Shown: piece after piece, positions 35,593 to 43,911 of the stretch
How the letters are laid out: each line of letters starts with the position of its first letter
How positions within the stretch are numbered: the first letter of the stretch is position 1
The notes under the pieces: model-generated
Databases searched by the model: none
What the model was told of the DNA's origin: nothing
What the model saw: only the letters and a program-made list of their open reading frames with translations
Source of the DNA: Tamlana sp. 2_MG-2023
Lineage (GTDB): Bacteria > Bacteroidota > Bacteroidia > Flavobacteriales > Flavobacteriaceae
NCBI RefSeq assembly: GCF_030548465.1
Contig: NZ_JAUOSF010000001.1
Coordinates: 558,001-622,000 of the forward strand
DNA: 64,000 bases
Reading direction: 5' to 3'
Translations under genes and position numbers: made by a program

Positions 35593-36018
35593 ATGAGTTT
35601 AGAAAAAGTTATATCAATTTCGGGAAAACCAGGATTGTATAAATTAGTAACACAAACACGTGGTGGTTTTGTTGCGGAGTCTTTAATCGATAACAAACGT
35701 ATTTCTGTAAGTGTACAGAATAATGTTAGTGTATTAAGTGAAATTGCTATTTATACTTTGACGGAAGAAGTGCCATTAGCACAGGTTTTTGAAAATATAA
35801 AAGTTAAAGAAAACGGAGAACAAACTTCAGTAAAAGCTAAAGATAGTAAAGATAAGTTAGAGGAATATTTCTTCGGAATTTTGCCTGACTACGATGAAGA
35901 TCGTGTGTACGCAAGTGATATTAAGAAAGTCATACAATGGTATAACTTACTTCAAAAACATAACCTATTAGATGATTTGGTTAATGCTGAAGAAGCTAAA
36001 ACCGCTGAAGAAGAATAA
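35593..36018 (+). CDS. DUF5606 family protein
   Basis: The protein has 141 residues, soluble, without signal peptide. It shows the opening typical of the family (SLEKVISISGKPGLYKLV, TRGGFVAESL, RISVSVQNNVSVLSE) and a C-terminal helical part after about 90 (EYFFGILPDYDEDRVYASDIKKV). The family is widespread in Bacteroidota and of unknown function. It is 57 bases after def on the same strand, with a terminator at 36041-36069 beyond it, so def and this gene may be co-expressed. Confidence 0.8.
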   Translation: MSLEKVISISGKPGLYKLVTQTRGGFVAESLIDNKRISVSVQNNVSVLSEIAIYTLTEEVPLAQVFENIKVKENGEQTSVKAKDSKDKLEEYFFGILPDYDEDRVYASDIKKVIQWYNLLQKHNLLDDLVNAEEAKTAEEE

Positions 36019-36040
36019 TACGATTATTTATATAATTGAT

Positions 36041-36069
36041 AAAAAACCTCCTATTTGGGAGGTTTTTTT
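36041..36069 (+). terminator. Terminator after the DUF5606 gene
   Basis: AAAAAACCTCC / GGAGGTTTTTTT with a six-base loop gives a short stem followed by a T-run. The A-run on the 5' side makes it potentially bidirectional. Confidence 0.85.
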
Positions 36070-36126
36070 ATACACAATCACTACTTTAAGTTGTTGTTTT
36101 AACTTCTTAAGTTTATATTAAAAGGA

Positions 36127-36693
36127 ATGAAATCAAATTTGAGTTTAAAAAATATGTTCTTCGTTGTGGTTATAATTTTACTAATTATACCTCAAACACG
36201 TCAGCCCATTCAGATTTGGATAAACAAAGGTTTAGCGCTTTTTAGTCCGTCAACAACAGCAAAAGAAAATCAACATGTTTTAACAGATTACAATTGGTTA
36301 TTAAAAACTAAATCTGGAGAACTTATTAACCTGGAGGCTAGTAAAGGCAAGGTTATTTTAATTAACTTTTGGGGTACTTGGTGTCCGCCTTGTATTGCCG
36401 AAATGCCAAGCATGCAAGCCCTTTACGAAGATTATAAGGACAAGGTTGAATTTGTATTTATCTCTGATGAAGATCATTCGCTAACCAATACTTTTTTAGA
36501 AGAAAAAGGATATACTTTTGAAACCTTTGTACCAAGAACGGCTCACCCTAAAATTTTTAATGTCACCAGTATTCCTAGAACTTTTTTAATTGATAAATCG
36601 GGCCATGTGATTATAGATAAAACAGGTGCTGCGAATTGGGATAGTAAGGAGGTAAGGAAAACTATAGATGAATTGTTGGCAGTAGACCTTTAG
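36127..36693 (+). CDS. TlpA-like thioredoxin-fold oxidoreductase
   Basis: The protein has 188 residues. One N-terminal membrane anchor (about 8-24, KNMFFVVVIILLIIP) is followed by a periplasmic thioredoxin-like domain with LINFWGTWCPPCIAEMP, the CPPC redox motif, and the cis-Pro loop in VTSIPRTFLID. Family members act in disulfide reduction or redox delivery in the periplasm; TlpA/ResA-type proteins serve cytochrome maturation among other things. Its partner cannot be told. It follows the terminator and lies just before tRNA-Leu on the opposite strand. Confidence 0.9.
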   Translation: MKSNLSLKNMFFVVVIILLIIPQTRQPIQIWINKGLALFSPSTTAKENQHVLTDYNWLLKTKSGELINLEASKGKVILINFWGTWCPPCIAEMPSMQALYEDYKDKVEFVFISDEDHSLTNTFLEEKGYTFETFVPRTAHPKIFNVTSIPRTFLIDKSGHVIIDKTGAANWDSKEVRKTIDELLAVDL

Positions 36694-36722
36694 AATAACT
36701 GATTTTGTTGTTTAAATTAAAG

Positions 36723-36808
36723 TGCGCACGAGAAGATTCGAACTTCCACATCCTAAAACGGATACTGGCCCCTCAAGCCAGCGCGTCTACCAATTCCGCC
36801 ACGTGCGC
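36723..36808 (-). tRNA. tRNA-Leu (anticodon GAG)
   Basis: On the - strand the acceptor stem GCGCACG (36802-36808) pairs with CGTGCGC (36724-36730), discriminator A at 36723. The D-arm region, an anticodon stem CTGGC/GCCAG around TTGAGGG (anticodon GAG), a long class II variable arm and the T-arm GTTCGAATC are all present. The 3' CCA is not encoded, so the cca gene product is needed. It is a class II tRNA of 86 bases. Confidence 0.92.
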
Positions 36809-36906
36809 TTAATTTAGTGGGCAAATATACAGAAGTTTTAAATGTTGTTCTACAAGTTTTTAAGTTTTAGTAAAATTTTAATTCAATTAAATAAATATTA
36901 AAAAAT

Positions 36907-36956
36907 AAAAAAGCTAAAACTTGAATGGCGTCACTCAGGTTTTAGCTTTTTTTATT
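36907..36956. terminator. Bidirectional terminator beyond the TlpA-like gene and tRNA
   Basis: AAAAAGCTAAAAC-type stem (36907-36924) pairs with TCAGGTTTTAGC and a T-run to 36956 (one G-U pair), giving about 12 base pairs with A/T tracts on both sides. It terminates the - strand gene ending at 36982. Confidence 0.8.
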
Positions 36957-36981
36957 TAATTGCTATAGCGTTTTATAGCGA

Positions 36982-37584
36982 TTATTTATGTTTGTTTAAT
37001 TCATCTTGAAGCTGGCGACGTACTTTCTGCTCACGTTCTAAAGCCGAACGGCGGTGCTCTTCAAATTCTTCTTCAATATCAGCTAAATTTTTATTGGCTT
37101 CCTTAGTAACTGCGTTACTATTATTGAATTTATAAATGAAGAAAAGTAAAAATGCTAAAAGCGCACCAATAATAGACCACATAAGTATGTTGTAATTTGC
37201 TTTCCCCAGTTGTAATCCAAACAAAGACATATTATCTTTTTCAATATTTGTTTGATCTAAGTCAGTTTGTGTGCTGTTTAATTTTTCTTTTAAACTTGAA
37301 ATTTCTCCTTCTTGGGTACTCACTACATTTTGAGTAGCCACTAAATCTTTTCTAACCGCGTTTAACGAATCTAAAGTGTGTGCTTTTAAAGTGTATAACC
37401 AAGTTTTTTTAACAACTTTATAATCTTGATATTTATTTGATTTTTGAATTACAAACTCAAATTGGCTGTCAATAGTACCACTGTTTAAAGATAAACCATC
37501 ATCGTCAGTTTCTGTTTGAGAAAATGTTTGGAATGATAAAAGGCAGGTAAATACTATTAAAAGTGATGATTTGATGCGTTTCAT
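36982..37584 (-). CDS. Membrane-anchored coiled-coil protein
   Basis: ATG at 37584 (MKRIKSSLLIVFTCLLSFQTFS) gives a signal peptide; starts at 37593 and 37623 are also possible. About 200 residues follow: a periplasmic part, a coiled coil (about 100-130, SSLKEKLNSTQTDLDQTNIEKDN), one strong membrane segment (NILMWSIIGALLAFLLFFIYKF) and a highly charged cytoplasmic tail (EEEFEEHRRSALEREQKVRRQLQDELNK). Similar flavobacterial proteins are listed in databases as tRNA (guanine-N1)-methyltransferase, which the sequence does not support, as there is no SPOUT-type domain. Function is unknown. Confidence 0.7.
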   Translation of the reverse strand: MKRIKSSLLIVFTCLLSFQTFSQTETDDDGLSLNSGTIDSQFEFVIQKSNKYQDYKVVKKTWLYTLKAHTLDSLNAVRKDLVATQNVVSTQEGEISSLKEKLNSTQTDLDQTNIEKDNMSLFGLQLGKANYNILMWSIIGALLAFLLFFIYKFNNSNAVTKEANKNLADIEEEFEEHRRSALEREQKVRRQLQDELNKHK

Positions 37585-37660
37585 TTTTGGCATGATGTTT
37601 TGTGATTTTTCTAATTTTTGCAATGTATAAAATAATGTTTACTATAAATAGTGAATACTT

Positions 37661-37683
37661 AAAAAGCCTCAACATGTGAGGCC
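37661..37683 (-). terminator. Terminator after the GAPDH gene
   Basis: GCCTCA (37666-37671) pairs with TGAGGC (37677-37682), followed on the - strand by a five-T run (complement of 37661-37665). Confidence 0.65.
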
Positions 37684-37724
37684 GTTTTAAATACGAGTTA
37701 AAACACGATTTAGATTATATTTTT

Positions 37725-39173
37725 TTAATAATATGTATAACGTCGAACTTTAGCAATATATTTTGCTAGCCTTACAACTTGATGACTATATCCATATTCA
37801 TTATCGTACCAAATATAGAGAATAATGTTTTTTCCATCTTTTCTTACAATAGTCGCTTTACTGTCGAAAATCGCAGGTGCAGAACAACCTACAATATCAC
37901 TAGAAACTAATTCGTCACTAAGTTCATATTTTATTTGCTCGACTAAATCCCCTTCCAATGCATATCTTTTTAAAGTACTATTTACGTCATCTACTGTAGT
38001 ATGGGTTTCAACTTCTAAGTTTAAAATAGCTAACGATCCGTTTGGCACCGGAACACGAATAGCATTCGATGTTAATTTTCCTTCTAAGCTAGGTAAAGCT
38101 TTAGCAACTGCACTTCCTGCGCCTGTTTCGGTAATCACCATATTTAAAGCAGCCGCACGGCCACGACGGTACTTTTTATGAAAATTATCTACTAGATTTT
38201 GATCGTTTGTATAGGCGTGGATCGTTTCTAAATGACCGCTCTTAACGATATACGAATCTTCAATCGCTTTTAGAATAGGGGTAATAGCGTTTGTTGTGCA
38301 AGATGCTGCTGAAAAAATGTCAAGGTTGTCTGGGTTATATGCTTTGTGGTTTACACCATGCACTATATTTGGTACTTCTTTTCCTGGCGCTGTTAGTAAT
38401 ACCTTATGTACACCTTTAGCTTTTAAGTGGTTACTTAGGCTATTTTTATCTCTAAACGCCCCTGTGTTGTCTATAACTAAAGCATTTTTTATATCGTATG
38501 TGGTATAATCGATATCTTCTGGATTATTTGCAGATATAATATGTACGGTTGTACCATTTATAATGAGTGCTTCATTTTCTATATCAATGGAAACGGTTCC
38601 AGGAAAATCACCATGAACAGAATCATTTCGTAATAAGGCCGCTCGTTTTTCTAAAATTTTAGCGTCTATAGTACCACGAGTAACAATGGCTCTTAATCGT
38701 AGCTGACTGCCTTTTCCTGTACGTAGCATGAGTTCCCGAGCAACCAACCTACCAATTCGGCCAAACCCATACAATACAACATCTTTAGGTGCAATGTTTC
38801 CGTTTTTATGAGCATCTTTCAATTTATCTGAAATAAAAGCCTTGGCATCGCTAGAATTAGAACCTTCGAAGTGAAATTCGTAAGTGAGTTTACCAATATC
38901 TAATTTTGCTGGAGGAATATCGAGAGCTTCAATAGCTTTTGCGATTTCAACGGTATTAAAAATAGAAATCGGTTTTTGAACAAACTTCCCAGCGTATTCA
39001 TGTAGACTTAAAATCTGACTCACATTTCTATCAATTAACTGATTTCTAAAAAGAACCAATTCAATTGATTTGTCGTACCAAAGATCACTTACTATTTTAA
39101 TAAATTCAACAGTTGCTTTTCTGCGGTCTGCTTGAAAAGCTAATTCCTTTTCGTAATTTTTATTAGAAGTCAT
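37725..39173 (-). CDS. gap: Glyceraldehyde-3-phosphate dehydrogenase, long form
   Basis: The protein has 482 residues, about 140 more than a standard GAPDH. The extra N-terminal about 130 residues are helical (ATVEFIKIVSDLWYDKSIELVLFRNQLID). The NAD-binding Rossmann domain starts with LYGFGRIGRLVAREL (136-141 core) and the catalytic domain with the active-site Cys292 in SAASCTTNAITP, His in the HAYTNDQ block and substrate Arg. It acts in glycolysis or gluconeogenesis. Long forms like this occur in Bacteroidota, and the role of the extension is unknown. A monocistronic gene with a terminator at 37661-37683. Confidence 0.93.
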   Translation of the reverse strand: MTSNKNYEKELAFQADRRKATVEFIKIVSDLWYDKSIELVLFRNQLIDRNVSQILSLHEYAGKFVQKPISIFNTVEIAKAIEALDIPPAKLDIGKLTYEFHFEGSNSSDAKAFISDKLKDAHKNGNIAPKDVVLYGFGRIGRLVARELMLRTGKGSQLRLRAIVTRGTIDAKILEKRAALLRNDSVHGDFPGTVSIDIENEALIINGTTVHIISANNPEDIDYTTYDIKNALVIDNTGAFRDKNSLSNHLKAKGVHKVLLTAPGKEVPNIVHGVNHKAYNPDNLDIFSAASCTTNAITPILKAIEDSYIVKSGHLETIHAYTNDQNLVDNFHKKYRRGRAAALNMVITETGAGSAVAKALPSLEGKLTSNAIRVPVPNGSLAILNLEVETHTTVDDVNSTLKRYALEGDLVEQIKYELSDELVSSDIVGCSAPAIFDSKATIVRKDGKNIILYIWYDNEYGYSHQVVRLAKYIAKVRRYTYY

Positions 39174-39245
39174 ATGTAAAATGGTTGTGTTTAGTTGGTT
39201 TTAATGTAAACAGCAATTCCAAATGTTTTCCTAAAAAGGTATAAC

Positions 39246-39290
39246 AAAAAAATAACCCTTCAAAATTTAGATTATTTTGAAGGGTTATTA
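39246..39290 (-). terminator. Terminator after the HtrA gene
   Basis: A perfect 16-base stem (39251-39266 with 39274-39289) and, on the - strand, a T-run (complement of 39246-39252). It follows the HtrA stop at 39310. Confidence 0.88.
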
Positions 39291-39309
39291 GTTGGTTTAT
39301 ATATAACGA

Positions 39310-40713
39310 TTATCTGAAATTGAAACGTTCACGCTCACCATTTGTGTTAATGAGTTCCAAACGAAGTGACTCATGCGGAGATCGTTGTTTTAAGATGTTT
39401 TGCACATCGTCTACAGTAGTCACTTTTGTGTCATTTATTGTCGTGATAATGCTGCCTTCGGAAATACCATTGTTTTTCCAGTATTGTGCATATTCACCAT
39501 TTAACTGAATAATTTTAACGCCATTTTTCAAGTTAAATGGTTTTAATTCTGATCGCGTTGCGTTTTTAATGCGCCCAACTAATGGCATGTTGAAAGTGTC
39601 ATTTTTCGCCAATGTTACTGCTACCATTTCGGTTGAGCCATCTCTTAAAAGTTTTAAGTTTACAACATCATCAGGACGTTTAGCACTTAAATGACCTGTA
39701 AGGTCTGAGAATTTAGAAACCTTTATATTGTCAATTTCCTTAATAATATCACCTTCTTTAAGTCCAGCTTTATCAGCTCCAGAACCTTCAACAACGCTAT
39801 CAATATAAACGCCTTCTGTTTCGTTAACGCCAATTTTTTCAGCGACAGCACTATTTAAGGCACCACCTTGAATGCCTAAAATACCATTTTGAACATTTCC
39901 GTATTCTAAAATATCTTCAATCACCTTTCTAGCAATATTACTAGGAACAGCAAAGGAATAACCGATATAAGATCCTGTTTGAGATGAAATGGCGGTATTA
40001 ATGCCAACCAGTTCACCGTTAGTGTTAACGAGTGCACCACCAGAATTTCCTGGATTTACCGCAGCATCTGTTTGAATAAAGGATTGAGAACTTGTTCCAG
40101 ATAAATCTCTAGACTTGGCACTAATAATACCCGCTGTAACTGTAGAGGTCAAGTTGAAAGGGTTACCAACAGCTAAAACCCATTCACCAATTTTGACATT
40201 GTCTGAATCGGCGAAAGTCACGAAAGGTAATGCTTCAACTGCATCAATTTTTAATAGTGCGATGTCATTTTTAGAATCAGCTCCTATTAATTCAGCAGTA
40301 TAAGTTTTGTTATTATTCATGGTTACCGAAAGTTCCTGCGCGTTTTTAATCACGTGGTTGTTGGTAATAATATAACCATCAGCATTAATAATAACTCCAG
40401 AACCGGTACCTACTTGGGCACGTTGAGGACTTCTTCCGTAGAAAAAATCCTGAAAAGTCATTTGTCCAGAACTTAAAGTCACATTTTTAACGTGAACTAC
40501 AGCGTTCACTGTGTTTTCCGCGGCAAGCGAAAAATCTGGAGTTTCGTATGGCTTGTAGGTGTTATTTACGTTTGTAGTTGGTAGTAATGCGGGTTGTGAT
40601 TCGGTGGTTGTCACTAAATCTGGATGGTTATCTTCAATAAAAACTTTGTAAGCGCTTAAGGTAAAAATACCACCTAAAGCTGAAACGAGTACCATTGATA
40701 AAATCTTCTTCAT
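39310..40713 (-). CDS. HtrA/DegP-like periplasmic serine protease
   Basis: The protein has 467 residues. An N-terminal signal/anchor (MKKILSMVLVSALGGIFTLSAYKVF) is followed by a trypsin-like domain with the catalytic triad His120 (NNHVI), Asp150 (KNDIALLK) and Ser224 (NPGNSGGALV), then two PDZ domains (about 275-375 and 380-460), seen as GILGIQGG..GADKAGLKEGDII and the final ...EGSIITTINDTKV. Family members degrade or refold misfolded envelope proteins. The gene is monocistronic and divergent from dapF, with its terminator at 39246-39290. A sigma-E-like regulation is not visible. Confidence 0.93.
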   Translation of the reverse strand: MKKILSMVLVSALGGIFTLSAYKVFIEDNHPDLVTTTESQPALLPTTNVNNTYKPYETPDFSLAAENTVNAVVHVKNVTLSSGQMTFQDFFYGRSPQRAQVGTGSGVIINADGYIITNNHVIKNAQELSVTMNNNKTYTAELIGADSKNDIALLKIDAVEALPFVTFADSDNVKIGEWVLAVGNPFNLTSTVTAGIISAKSRDLSGTSSQSFIQTDAAVNPGNSGGALVNTNGELVGINTAISSQTGSYIGYSFAVPSNIARKVIEDILEYGNVQNGILGIQGGALNSAVAEKIGVNETEGVYIDSVVEGSGADKAGLKEGDIIKEIDNIKVSKFSDLTGHLSAKRPDDVVNLKLLRDGSTEMVAVTLAKNDTFNMPLVGRIKNATRSELKPFNLKNGVKIIQLNGEYAQYWKNNGISEGSIITTINDTKVTTVDDVQNILKQRSPHESLRLELINTNGERERFNFR

Positions 40714-40890
40714 AATTTCGTTTAAGTATTATTTTAAATTTATTTGTAGAGGTAAACCCTCTGTTTTTCAGTGTTTTTTATTCTTTTTCAGAAAGCGAAT
40801 CTTTCTAATAATGATTAAAATTAATTATTTATTGAATCGTGAATTCAACTTTAACTGCGATTTAACAATCAAAAAAACAGTATAAAATCA

Positions 40891-40898
40891 TATCTTTG
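40891..40898 (+). promoter_or_regulatory. -7 element (TATCTTTG) next to the dapF start
   Basis: TATCTTTG ends nine bases before the ATG at 40908, giving at most a very short leader. Confidence 0.5.
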
Positions 40899-40907
40899 CG
40901 CCCTATT

Positions 40908-41681
40908 ATGCAACAGACTTTTTATAAATACCAAGGAACAGGAAACGATTTTGTGATGATTGATAATCGTCAGCAAACATTCGACAAAAATAATACCAAA
41001 CAAGTTGCTTTTTTATGTGACAGACGTTTTGGCATAGGGGCAGACGGGCTTATTTTATTAGAAAATCATCCCGATTATGACTTTAAAATGGTGTATTACA
41101 ACGCTGATGGGAACGAAAGTTCGATGTGTGGAAATGGCGGACGCTGTTTAGTGGCCTTTGCTCAGCAATTAGGTGTGATTACTAATAAAGCAGTGTTTGA
41201 AGCTATTGATGGCTTGCATCATGCCACTATTGAAAATGGTATTGTAAACTTACAGATGCTTGATGTTGATGTTGTTGAAAAGCATGATAATCATGTTTTT
41301 TTAAATACAGGATCGCCACATCATGTACAGTTTGAAGAAAAGATTCAAGATTTTGATATAAAAACAAAGGGGGCTGGAATTCGTTATGGCGCACCTTATA
41401 ATGAGGCTGGAACGAATGTAAATTTTGTTCAAAAAGTGTCTGATGATCTTTTTAGAGTAAGAACTTACGAGCGTGGTGTTGAAGATGAAACCTTATCTTG
41501 CGGAACTGGTGTTACAGCAGTCGCTATTGCCATGCATGCCACTGGAGAAACTCAAAGTAATAAAGTTACTTTAAATGTAGAAGGAGGTAAGCTTCAAGTA
41601 CGTTTTAATGTAGAAAACGGAGCTTATAATGATGTTTGGTTAATTGGGCCTGCTACTTATGTTTTTGAAGGTAAGATATGA
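40908..41681 (+). CDS. dapF: Diaminopimelate epimerase
   Basis: The ATG at 40908 (MQQTFYKYQGTGNDFVMID) is preferred to a TTG at 40896 that lies inside the -7 element. The product has 257 residues. The two catalytic cysteines are seen in CGNGGRCLVAF and LSCGTGVTAVA, and each half is a diaminopimelate-epimerase fold unit. It converts LL- to meso-diaminopimelate for peptidoglycan and lysine. The gene starts a three-gene unit: the following GNAT gene overlaps by four bases (ATGA) and mltG follows directly. Confidence 0.96.
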   Translation: MQQTFYKYQGTGNDFVMIDNRQQTFDKNNTKQVAFLCDRRFGIGADGLILLENHPDYDFKMVYYNADGNESSMCGNGGRCLVAFAQQLGVITNKAVFEAIDGLHHATIENGIVNLQMLDVDVVEKHDNHVFLNTGSPHHVQFEEKIQDFDIKTKGAGIRYGAPYNEAGTNVNFVQKVSDDLFRVRTYERGVEDETLSCGTGVTAVAIAMHATGETQSNKVTLNVEGGKLQVRFNVENGAYNDVWLIGPATYVFEGKI

Positions 41682-42202
41682 TTACTTTAAAAGGTGATAC
41701 CATTTATTTAAGGGCTTTAGAACCTGAAGATTTAGATTTTATCCATCAAGTGGAAAATGACGAATCTATTTGGGAAATTAGCTGTACGCAAACACCTTAT
41801 TCTAAGTTTCTTATTAAACAGTATTTAGAAAACGCACATAAAGATATTTACGAGGTCAAGCAATTGCGACTTGTTATTTCAAATTATAGCGATGAAGCTA
41901 TAGGACTGATTGATTTGTTTGATTTCGATTTTAAAAATAAACGTGCTGGTGTTGGCATTTTAATCAAAACACCTAGTGATAGATTAAAGGGTTATGGTAA
42001 CATAGCACTAGAATTACTAATTGATTATTGTTTTACACATTTAGATTTACATCAATTATATTGTAATATTTCAGAAGAAAACGAAGCTAGTATCAAATTG
42101 TTTTCCAATCATGGTTTTGAAAAAATCGGAATTAAAAAAGATTGGACTTTTGTTGGTGGCTCATTTAGAAACGAATATTTATTTCAACTTATTAATAATT
42201 AA
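41678..42202 (+). CDS. GNAT family N-acetyltransferase (RimJ/RimL-like)
   Basis: The protein has 174 residues. GNAT features include YLRALEPEDLDFIHQ (a RimJ/RimL-type opening), VGILIKTPSDRLKGYGNIALELLIDYCF for the acetyl-CoA loop (with RLKGYGN in place of Q/RxxGxG/A) and LYCNISEENEASIKLFSNHGFEKIG near the end. It may acetylate a protein N-terminus or small amine. Translation is coupled to dapF through an ATGA overlap, and the stop touches the mltG start, so all three genes should be co-expressed. The link with the cell-wall genes may be incidental. Confidence 0.85.
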   Translation: MITLKGDTIYLRALEPEDLDFIHQVENDESIWEISCTQTPYSKFLIKQYLENAHKDIYEVKQLRLVISNYSDEAIGLIDLFDFDFKNKRAGVGILIKTPSDRLKGYGNIALELLIDYCFTHLDLHQLYCNISEENEASIKLFSNHGFEKIGIKKDWTFVGGSFRNEYLFQLINN

Positions 42203-43246
42203 ATGTACATAAAAAAAATACTTCTTGTCATTGTTGGTTTAGGACTTGTTGCCGCCGTTTTTTTTGCAAATTTTGTTTACAAAGCGATGTTGAAACCAAA
42301 TACGGCCTTTAATAATGCTTCGGCTTTTATTTTTATTCCTTCGGATGCTACTTATCAAGATGTGCGTTCTCAATTAGAACCTTTATTAGTTGACATTGAG
42401 TGTTTTGATGCCTTAGCAAAGCAAAAGAAATATGTTAGTAATATCAAAGCTGGACGTTATGAGATTAGAAAGGGCATGAATAATAACGATATTATTAATT
42501 CTATTAGAAGTAAAAATTTGCCTATACGCTTATCTTTTAACAACCAAGAAAGTCTAGAAAAATTAGCAGGACGGGTTTCAGAACAAATCGAGGCCGATAG
42601 CTTGTCTTTATTAAAAGTAATGACAGATCCTACATTTTTAGATACAAACTCATTTACTTCGGCTACAGCCTTAGGAATGTACGTTCCTAATAGTTATGAG
42701 TTCTTTTGGAATACTTCAGCTGAAGGTTTTAGAGATCGCATGCTAAAGGAATTTAAAGCATTTTGGAATCCTACAAGGATTAAAAAGGCTGAGTCTATGA
42801 AGTTAACCGTGAATCAAGTCATTGCTTTAGCATCTATTGTTCATGAAGAGTCAAAGCAGGCACCAGAACTTCCAAGAGTAGCTGGAGTTTATATAAATAG
42901 GCTTAAAATAGGGATGCCTTTGCAGGCAGATCCAACGCTAAAATACGCTGCATATCAGCTACCTGAGTATAAAGATACCGTAATTAAGCGTGTGTTAAAT
43001 GTGCATAAAGATATTGATTCTCCATACAATACTTACATACACCGAGGTTTACCTCCAGGGTTAATTGCCATGCCTGATATTACGGCTATAGATGCTGTTT
43101 TAAACTACGAAGATCATGATTACTTATTTTTTGTAGCTGATGCACAACGTTTGGGGTTTCATAAATTTTCAAAAACGCTAGCGCAACATAATAGATATGC
43201 TACTGAATATTGGCGTTATTTATCTTCCCAAGGCATCAGAAAATAG
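42203..43246 (+). CDS. mltG: Endolytic murein transglycosylase (MltG/YceG family)
   Basis: The protein has 347 residues. One N-terminal membrane anchor (about 5-27, ILLVIVGLGLVAAVFFANFVY) precedes a LysM-like region and the YceG catalytic domain, with the catalytic Glu in ASIVHEESKQ, the MPLQADPTLKYAA block and SPYNTYIHRGLPPGLIAMP. Family enzymes cut glycan strands during synthesis at the inner-membrane surface and terminate strand growth. It is the last gene of the dapF unit, which couples precursor supply to wall synthesis. Confidence 0.95.
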   Translation: MYIKKILLVIVGLGLVAAVFFANFVYKAMLKPNTAFNNASAFIFIPSDATYQDVRSQLEPLLVDIECFDALAKQKKYVSNIKAGRYEIRKGMNNNDIINSIRSKNLPIRLSFNNQESLEKLAGRVSEQIEADSLSLLKVMTDPTFLDTNSFTSATALGMYVPNSYEFFWNTSAEGFRDRMLKEFKAFWNPTRIKKAESMKLTVNQVIALASIVHEESKQAPELPRVAGVYINRLKIGMPLQADPTLKYAAYQLPEYKDTVIKRVLNVHKDIDSPYNTYIHRGLPPGLIAMPDITAIDAVLNYEDHDYLFFVADAQRLGFHKFSKTLAQHNRYATEYWRYLSSQGIRK

Positions 43247-43911
43247 CCGGAATTATACAATTATTTTTTTTCAAGGGTTAATACATCTATTTAATCCAGT
43301 TTTACGTATAAGACTTTTAAATACGGATTGATAAGTTGATACCGTTTAATAAGTGGTCTTGTAACGACATGATATGTCGTAAGAATTATAAGGGTATCGT
43401 CGTAAATTTAATTAATATTTGAAGCCTAATATGCTTTAAAATGCGTTTAGAAGATCTTTTTGAACGCGATAAAGCACTGAAGGGCGTATGAAATCATGCT
43501 ATTGGTATAGCATTTGTTAGTATGTGTTGATTTTTGAACAGGAAGTACTTAGTAGGTTATTAAAAAGATAATCTCCTAAGACTTAATAGGGTCAAGTTTA
43601 TTTGTTAGCCATAAAATGGTTTCTGTAAATTTCTGTTTAATAGAAGGTTATAGTTTAAATAAATGAGTTTTTCGACATAATAAACGAGTTGAGTATAGCG
43701 TTAAGTCATAATTTTAGTTTGAATTTAATGCATGAATTTAGCAAGTTTTAACAGTGAAACCCTAATGAAAATGAGTGTATTTCGTCTATTGTTCAATAAA
43801 AGGAAACAGTTAAACGATTAATTTTGAAGTTATTAATAAAAAGCTTAATTTTGCAGGCTCAAATTTCAAGGGTGATTTTATATTAAAAACACACCGAAAA
43901 AATTTAAAATT
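43247..43911. other. 665-base spacer with hairpins but no recognised gene
   Basis: This is the largest gene-free stretch. I see a perfect stem ACGACAT/ATGTCGT (43364-43380), a smaller stem TGCTAT/ATAGCA (43497-43512), a short frame of 16 codons from ATG 43441 to TGA 43491, and, near the right end, the -7 element at 43846-43853. I find no tRNA or recognised RNA and no repeat arms like those at 1.4 kb. It may be a long leader, a decayed gene or hold a small RNA. Confidence 0.5.
43846..43853 (+). promoter_or_regulatory. -7 element (TAATTTTG) of the transglycosylase-like gene
   Basis: TAATTTTG ends 58 bases before the ATG at 43912, the only clear consensus element in the 665-base spacer. Confidence 0.5.

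Noticed and set aside
40896-40907. TTG start of dapF at 40896
   Set aside because: The codon is inside the TATCTTTG promoter element; ATG at 40908 starts a normal DapF.
43441-43491. Short frame of 16 codons as a gene
   Set aside because: It is too short to support, has no family and no promoter or terminator of its own; it may be a remnant.
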